Shown piece after piece: positions 5,104 to 8,680 of a DNA stretch of 8,680 nt. Positions within the stretch are counted from its first letter, which is position 1, and every line of letters begins with the position of its first letter. Source of the stretch: Acidimicrobiaceae bacterium. GTDB lineage: Bacteria; Actinomycetota; Acidimicrobiia; Acidimicrobiales; Aldehydirespiratoraceae. The notes below the pieces were generated by a model. The model was not told the origin of the DNA. It worked only from the letters and a program-made list of their open reading frames with translations, and made no database searches. The DNA is taken from assembly GCA_009840695.1 (NCBI GenBank), contig VXNG01000078.1, positions 1 to 8,680 of the forward strand, written 5' to 3'. Both the position numbers and the translations under genes were made by a program.

Positions 5104-5691
5104 CTACGGCGGTCCCGCGCCCGCCCGGGTACGGGCGAAGACGAGCAGGGTCACATCCGAGGATTCGCGGGCGACGTGCCGGGATGCGTCGACCCTGCGC
5201 AGGCCGGCGCGGCGAGCCACGGCAGCCGACGCAGGGTTGTCCGCGCCGATCTCGGCCATCACCGCCTCAAGCGGCCCCTCCGACAGCGCCCAGTCCACCA
5301 CCAGCCGAACCGCCTCGCTGGCACGGCCCCGGCCCCGCCAATCCTTGGCGATCCACCAGCCGACCAGTGCGGCCCGCCGCACGGGGTCCAGACCGCTCAG
5401 CCCCACCTCGCCGATTACCGTTCCTGACGGCGGATCGGTGACGGCCAGGTCTGCGGAGCGCCCCTCGGTCCACGCACGCTCGCGTTGGGATATCCAGCGC
5501 ACCGCGAAGGCCTCGTCTGCGGGCTCGGGAACCTTCAGCCGCTTCCGGATCTCCGGGTCGTGCCACGCGGCCACCAACGCCGGAGCGTCAGTGACGCGCC
5601 ATGGCCGCAGACATGTCGTGGGGCCGGCAAGATCGGGCACCGGCAGGACCATCGGGGCGGTCGAGCTCGCCGAGGCCGCGCCGGAAGTCAT
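5104..5691 (-). CDS. GNAT-family N-acetyltransferase (RimJ/RimL type)
   Basis: This enzyme probably moves an acetyl group from acetyl-CoA to an amino group; RimJ/RimL-like members often act on protein N-termini or small amines. The 195-residue product begins its domain at TTCLRPWRVTDAPALVAAWHDPEI (about 25-48). It has GWWIAKDWRGRGRASEAVRLVV, with the acetyl-CoA pyrophosphate loop RGRGRA at 119-124, and the later motif DNPASAAVARRAGL (151-164). The first 20 or so residues are Ala/Ser/Pro-rich and may be disordered. The ATG at 5691 overlaps the nusB stop as ATGA, so the gene belongs to the efp-nusB transcript and is its last member in this direction. The substrate cannot be told from the sequence. 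Confidence 0.88.
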   Translation of the reverse strand: MTSGAASASSTAPMVLPVPDLAGPTTCLRPWRVTDAPALVAAWHDPEIRKRLKVPEPADEAFAVRWISQRERAWTEGRSADLAVTDPPSGTVIGEVGLSGLDPVRRAALVGWWIAKDWRGRGRASEAVRLVVDWALSEGPLEAVMAEIGADNPASAAVARRAGLRRVDASRHVARESSDVTLLVFARTRAGAGPP

Positions 5692-6122
5692 GTCTGCGAA
5701 TCTGATCCGCGCACTTCGTCGGCCACCGCCCGCAGCACGCCATTGAGGAAGCGGGGAGACTCGGCACTGCAGTACTGCGTGGCCAGAGCCACCGCCTCCG
5801 ACAGCACGACGCCGGTCGGCACGTCGTCGCGGTGCACCAGCTCCCAGACCGCGATCCGAGCCAGGGTCCGGTCGACCACCGCCAGACGCTCGAGCCGCCA
5901 GCCGACCAGGTTCCGGCGCAGCAGATCGTCCACGCGATCGCGGTCGTCGTCCACGCCCTCCGACAGCACCACCGCGTACTCCGACGGTGGCACCCCTCGA
6001 CGGGCCAGCGCCTCAGAGGCGGAGTCTCCCGCGATCTCGGCCTCGTAGAGCACCGCAAGAGCGTCCTCGCGCGCCTCCCGCCGGGCTCCGAAGCCGGGAA
6101 CGGACGTCTCAGAACCCGCCAC
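5688..6122 (-). CDS. nusB: Transcription antitermination factor NusB
   Basis: NusB binds boxA RNA with NusE (ribosomal protein S10) and supports antitermination on rRNA operons. The 144-residue all-helical product has the family start ARREAREDALAVLYEAEI (14-31) and the C-terminal signature ELVHRDDVPTGVVLSEAVALA, then CSAESPRFLNGVLRAVADEV. The start is a GTG at 6122, 12 bp after the efp stop. The Shine-Dalgarno is weak (AAGCGAG, overlapping the efp end), so reinitiation after efp is likely. The stop overlaps the GNAT start. In many actinobacteria pyrR follows nusB closely; here about 3.9 kb of other genes lie between them. Confidence 0.95.
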   Translation of the reverse strand: MAGSETSVPGFGARREAREDALAVLYEAEIAGDSASEALARRGVPPSEYAVVLSEGVDDDRDRVDDLLRRNLVGWRLERLAVVDRTLARIAVWELVHRDDVPTGVVLSEAVALATQYCSAESPRFLNGVLRAVADEVRGSDSQT

Positions 6123-6134
6123 GGCAAGACTCGC

Positions 6135-6698
6135 TTACGCTCGGGCGATGTAGGTGCCGGAGCGGGTGTCGACCTTGACCCGCTCTCCGGGCGACACGAA
6201 CAGCGGCACCTGGACGACCAGCCCCGTCTCCAGCTTGGCCGGCTTCGTGGCGCCGGACACCCGGTCGCCCTGGATGCCCGGTTCCGTCTCCGCGATGGCC
6301 AGTTCCACCGCCGCGGGCAGATCGGTGCCGACTATCTCGGCGCCGTGCATGAGCATCACCGCCACCGAGCCCTCCACCAGGAATTGGGCTGCGTCACCCA
6401 GAACCTGGGGAGGCACGGTCATCTGGTCATAGGACTCGTTGTCCATGAACACCAGGTTCTCCCCCTCGCGGTACAGAAGCTGCATCTCACGCTTGTCGAT
6501 GGTGGCTCGCTCGACCTTCTCGCCGGCCCGGAAAGTGCGGTCGACCACCGCGCCGGTGCGGGCGTTCTTGAGCGTGGTCCTCACGAAGGCGTGGCCCTTG
6601 CCCGGTTTGACGTGCTGGAACTCGACGACGCTGAACAGGTTCCCGTCAAGATCGAGGGTCATGCCGTTCTTCAGGTCGTTGGTCGTGATGGTGGGCAA
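6135..6698 (-). CDS. efp: Elongation factor P
   Basis: EF-P enters the ribosomal E site and relieves stalling on runs of proline. The 187-residue product has full family length and three beta-barrel domains. Domain I carries the tip loop [10 protein letters not shown] with Lys34 at the position that is modified in many bacteria, and the C-terminal domain carries the signature [33 protein letters not shown]. The start is a TTG at 6698, supported by AGAAGG nine bases upstream and by the typical N-terminus [13 protein letters not shown]; no ATG or GTG in frame fits. The gene lies between pepQ, an Xaa-Pro-type peptidase, and nusB. No lysine-modifying enzyme gene is visible in the window. Confidence 0.97.
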   Translation of the reverse strand: MPTITTNDLKNGMTLDLDGNLFSVVEFQHVKPGKGHAFVRTTLKNARTGAVVDRTFRAGEKVERATIDKREMQLLYREGENLVFMDNESYDQMTVPPQVLGDAAQFLVEGSVAVMLMHGAEIVGTDLPAAVELAIAETEPGIQGDRVSGATKPAKLETGLVVQVPLFVSPGERVKVDTRSGTYIARA

Positions 6699-6763
6699 GT
6701 GCGTCTACCTTCTTTCCTGTAATGGTTAGTTGGTGATGGTCGGTGACGGTCCCGGGACTCGCC

Positions 6764-6789
6764 GATGTGTCGTTCTGATGCGTCGTTCT
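6764..6789. repeat. 13-bp tandem duplication at the pepQ stop
   Basis: GATGTGTCGTTCT (6764-6776) is followed directly by GATGCGTCGTTCT (6777-6789), one T/C difference. The second unit runs into the pepQ stop codon. It lies in the 89-bp pepQ-efp spacer and has no obvious hairpin. Confidence 0.7.
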
Positions 6790-7945
6790 ACCGCGCCAGC
6801 GGCACGACGGGAGCCTTCGGATAGAGCGTGAGCTGCCGGCACCCGTCGCCGGTGACGACTAACAGGTCCTCTACCCTGGCGCCCCCGACCCCGGGAAAGT
6901 ACACGCCGGGCTCGATGGTCAGCACATTGCCGGGCTCGAGGACCGCGGTGGAACCCGAGACCACCCGGGGTAGCTCGTGGATGTCCAAGCCGACACCGTG
7001 CCCCGAGCCGTGCATGAAGGCCTCGCCCATGCCGGCCTCCTCGATCACCGAGCGGCAGGTACTGTCGATGTCGCCCGCGTTCGCTCCGGGACGCACAGCT
7101 TCGACGCCGGCCGACTGGCTGCGGCCCACCACCTCCAGCATGGTCTCGGCCTGCTCGTCGGGACCACCGAGGACGAACGAGCGGGTCATGTCGCTGCGAT
7201 AGCCGTCCACAACGGCCCCGACGTCGATGATCACCAGATCGCCGGCCCGCAGCCGCCGCTCGGTCGGTCGGGCATGGGGAAGCGCGCTGTTGGGACCGGA
7301 GGCCACGATGGTGTCGTAGGCGGGGCCGGATGCGCCCGCGGCGCGGATGGCGTCGTCCAGATGCTGCTGGACCTGCACCTCGGTCACCCCCGGTCGCAGC
7401 ATGGGCTCGGTGGCGGCCAGAGCCTCATCGGCAACCGCGGCCGCAGCCTGCATGCGGGCCAGCTCGGCCGGATCCTTGACAGCCCGCAGCCCTTCGACCG
7501 CCTCCGTGAGCGGCGTCGTCTCGGCGTCCACAGCCTCGTTCCAGCCGATCTGCTCGCGCCAGGCGACGCTGTCCTCCAAGCCGAGCCTGCTCACCGCGTC
7601 GAGCCGCGCGGCCACGGCTTGCGCCACCTTGCGGGCCACCACCACCTCCACATCGCCGGAGGTGCCGGCCTCCGCGAGCTGCGCGGGCGCCTGCTCGGCG
7701 TAGCGGCCGTCGGTGACGAGCAGGGCATCGCCGGAGCCGAGCACCACGACAGTCCCATTGGAGCCGGTGAAACCGGTAAGCCATCTGACGTTGGCGGGCT
7801 CCGAGACCACCACGGCGTCGACGCTCGAGTCGGCCAGCAGGTCCCGGAGCCGGCCGAGACGCCCTTCTGCCCGTAGGGGCGGAAGGCGGCCCAGAGCGTC
7901 GGCTGTAGCCGGCGCTGGCGGGCTGGCGGCCGGCGGAGCGTTCAT
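6788..7945 (-). CDS. pepQ: M24 metallopeptidase, Xaa-Pro aminopeptidase/dipeptidase
   Basis: M24 peptidases of this type use two metal ions to cleave Xaa-Pro bonds. With a start at 7945 the product has 385 residues. An N-terminal creatinase-like domain (about 25-150, with VDAVVVSEPANVRWLTGFTGSNGT) is followed by the pita-bread catalytic domain. The five metal ligands are visible: Asp241 (IIDVG), Asp252 (RSDMTR), His316 (GSGHGVGLDIHE), Glu345 (TIEPGVYF) and Glu359 (ARVEDLL). The start is uncertain: the frame runs on to an ATG at 7993 and a GTG at 7999, but none has a good Shine-Dalgarno. I prefer 7945 because that ATG overlaps the stop of a mini-ORF (TGATG) and lies closer to the conserved domain. 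The N-terminus is Pro/Ala-rich. The neighbours aroB and efp match the usual actinobacterial order. Confidence 0.92.
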   Translation of the reverse strand: MNAPPAASPPAPATADALGRLPPLRAEGRLGRLRDLLADSSVDAVVVSEPANVRWLTGFTGSNGTVVVLGSGDALLVTDGRYAEQAPAQLAEAGTSGDVEVVVARKVAQAVAARLDAVSRLGLEDSVAWREQIGWNEAVDAETTPLTEAVEGLRAVKDPAELARMQAAAAVADEALAATEPMLRPGVTEVQVQQHLDDAIRAAGASGPAYDTIVASGPNSALPHARPTERRLRAGDLVIIDVGAVVDGYRSDMTRSFVLGGPDEQAETMLEVVGRSQSAGVEAVRPGANAGDIDSTCRSVIEEAGMGEAFMHGSGHGVGLDIHELPRVVSGSTAVLEPGNVLTIEPGVYFPGVGGARVEDLLVVTGDGCRQLTLYPKAPVVPLAR

Positions 7946-8016
7946 CAGACGGCCGCCGACGCTTCCCGCAGCGCGCTCGACGCCATCGGCCATGACCACG
8001 AACGCAGGCCGCTCAT
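7945..8016 (-). other. 23-codon mini-ORF resembling the aroB tail, between aroB and pepQ
   Basis: An ATG at 8016 overlaps the aroB stop (ATGA) and opens a 23-codon frame ending in a TGA at 7947-7945 that overlaps the pepQ ATG (TGATG). Its last residues, ALREASAAV, resemble the AroB end, VLREALAAIR, and the DNA over the last 33 bases matches the aroB end at 25 positions, all eight differences being transitions. It is best read as an old tandem copy of the aroB 3' end that now couples aroB to pepQ. Whether the peptide is made or has a role is unknown. Confidence 0.35.
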
Positions 8017-8680
8017 CGGATGGCCGCCAGCGCTTCTCGCAATACAGACTCAGGCACGCCGACCACTACCTCCACGCCCCGGTCCGAGTCGAGCACGAAG
8101 GTCAGGCCATCGACGGCCTTCTTGTCCCGGCCGAACAGCACCAGCAGCTCATCGTCTTCGAGCACACCGGGCAGCCGGTCTCCAAGGCCGTAGCCCGACA
8201 CCACCCGGCGGTGGGCGTCCACCCGAGCCTCGTCGATCCGACCCAGCCGCAGGGCCACCTCGGCCGCGTACACCAGGCCGACGGCCACCGCCTCGCCGTG
8301 GCGCAGGTCGTAGCGTCCCGCCGTCTCGATGGCGTGGGCCAGCGTGTGGCCGTAGTTCAGGACAGCCCGCCGGCCCCCCTCACGCTCGTCGGCCGCCACC
8401 ACCTCGGCCTTGATGCGCACCGCGACCGCGATCCGCTCATCGGTACTGAGGGCGTCGAGGTCGTCGCCGGTCAGGAAGTGATACTTGGCCAGCTCCCCCT
8501 GGCCGCTGCGCAGCTCCCGGGCCGGCAGTGTGGCCAGCGTTTCGGTGTCGCACAGCACCGCGTGGGGCTGCCAGAACGCGCCGACGAGGTTCTTCCCCTC
8601 GGACAGGTTGACACCAGTCTTGCCCCCGATGGCTGCGTCCACCTGGGCCAGCAGCGTGGTGGCCACCGAGACGTAGGGGA
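8013..8680 (-). CDS. aroB: 3-dehydroquinate synthase, C-terminal two thirds (cut by window edge)
   Basis: AroB turns DAHP into 3-dehydroquinate, the second step of the shikimate pathway, with NAD and a metal ion. The window holds about 222 codons up to the stop; the frame is open at the right edge. Visible motifs are PYVSVATTLLAQVDAAIGGKTGVNL (substrate and NAD region, with the Lys of GGKTGVN), KNLVGAFWQP, RSGQGELAKY (metal-binding Glu), NYGHTLAHAIE (metal-binding His) and HGEAVAVGLVYA (second metal His). The end, ESVLREALAAIR, is repeated in degenerate form just downstream. In many actinobacteria aroQ follows aroB; here pepQ does so directly. Confidence 0.95.
   Translation of the reverse strand, partial: PYVSVATTLLAQVDAAIGGKTGVNLSEGKNLVGAFWQPHAVLCDTETLATLPARELRSGQGELAKYHFLTGDDLDALSTDERIAVAVRIKAEVVAADEREGGRRAVLNYGHTLAHAIETAGRYDLRHGEAVAVGLVYAAEVALRLGRIDEARVDAHRRVVSGYGLGDRLPGVLEDDELLVLFGRDKKAVDGLTFVLDSDRGVEVVVGVPESVLREALAAIR

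Noticed and set aside
5832..6722. Long plus-strand open frame of 296 codons over nusB and efp
   Set aside because: It lies antisense to two clear conserved genes, and its product is His/Arg/Gly-rich low-complexity sequence with no recognisable domain. Long antisense frames are expected in GC-rich DNA.
6977..7876. Plus-strand open frame of 299 codons over pepQ
   Set aside because: Antisense to the M24 peptidase, whose five metal ligands are intact; no domain is seen in the antisense product.

Overview
This looks like a chromosomal segment of a GC-rich actinobacterium. The gene order aroB-pepQ-efp-nusB ... pyrR-pyrB-pyrC is a known actinobacterial arrangement. GTG and TTG starts, candidate leaderless starts and an EchA3-like crotonase fold fit this. 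A deep-branching group such as Acidimicrobiia is a guess; no search was possible.

Layout from right to left, following the minus-strand operons. The right end holds the 3' two thirds of aroB (shikimate pathway), then a 23-codon mini-ORF, pepQ (M24 metallopeptidase), efp (elongation factor P), nusB (antitermination factor) and a GNAT acetyltransferase whose start overlaps the nusB stop. The left end (1-1851) holds the pyrimidine operon pyrR-pyrB-pyrC, with pyrC cut by the window edge. In front of pyrR is a strong match to the PyrR-binding RNA hairpin, placed just before the Shine-Dalgarno sequence. This suggests translational feedback by PyrR.

Between these blocks (about 1.9-5.1 kb) lies an accessory stretch that separates nusB from pyrR. 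It holds a plus-strand solute-binding lipoprotein with a four-unit hexapeptide repeat after its lipidated cysteine, and no transporter partner in view. It also holds two minus-strand crotonase paralogues, about 60% identical by hand count, which flank a plus-strand SnoaL/NTF2-like gene. Both crotonases have an aromatic residue (Phe or Trp) where the family normally has the catalytic glutamate. Their upstream regions also share a block, so the whole transcription unit seems to have been duplicated.

The most notable points are the glutamate-less crotonase pair around the SnoaL-like gene, the PyrR RNA element, a degenerate duplication of the aroB 3' end that forms a mini-ORF before pepQ, and several short tandem duplications at gene borders. 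There is no sign of phage, insertion sequence, CRISPR array, tRNA or rRNA.
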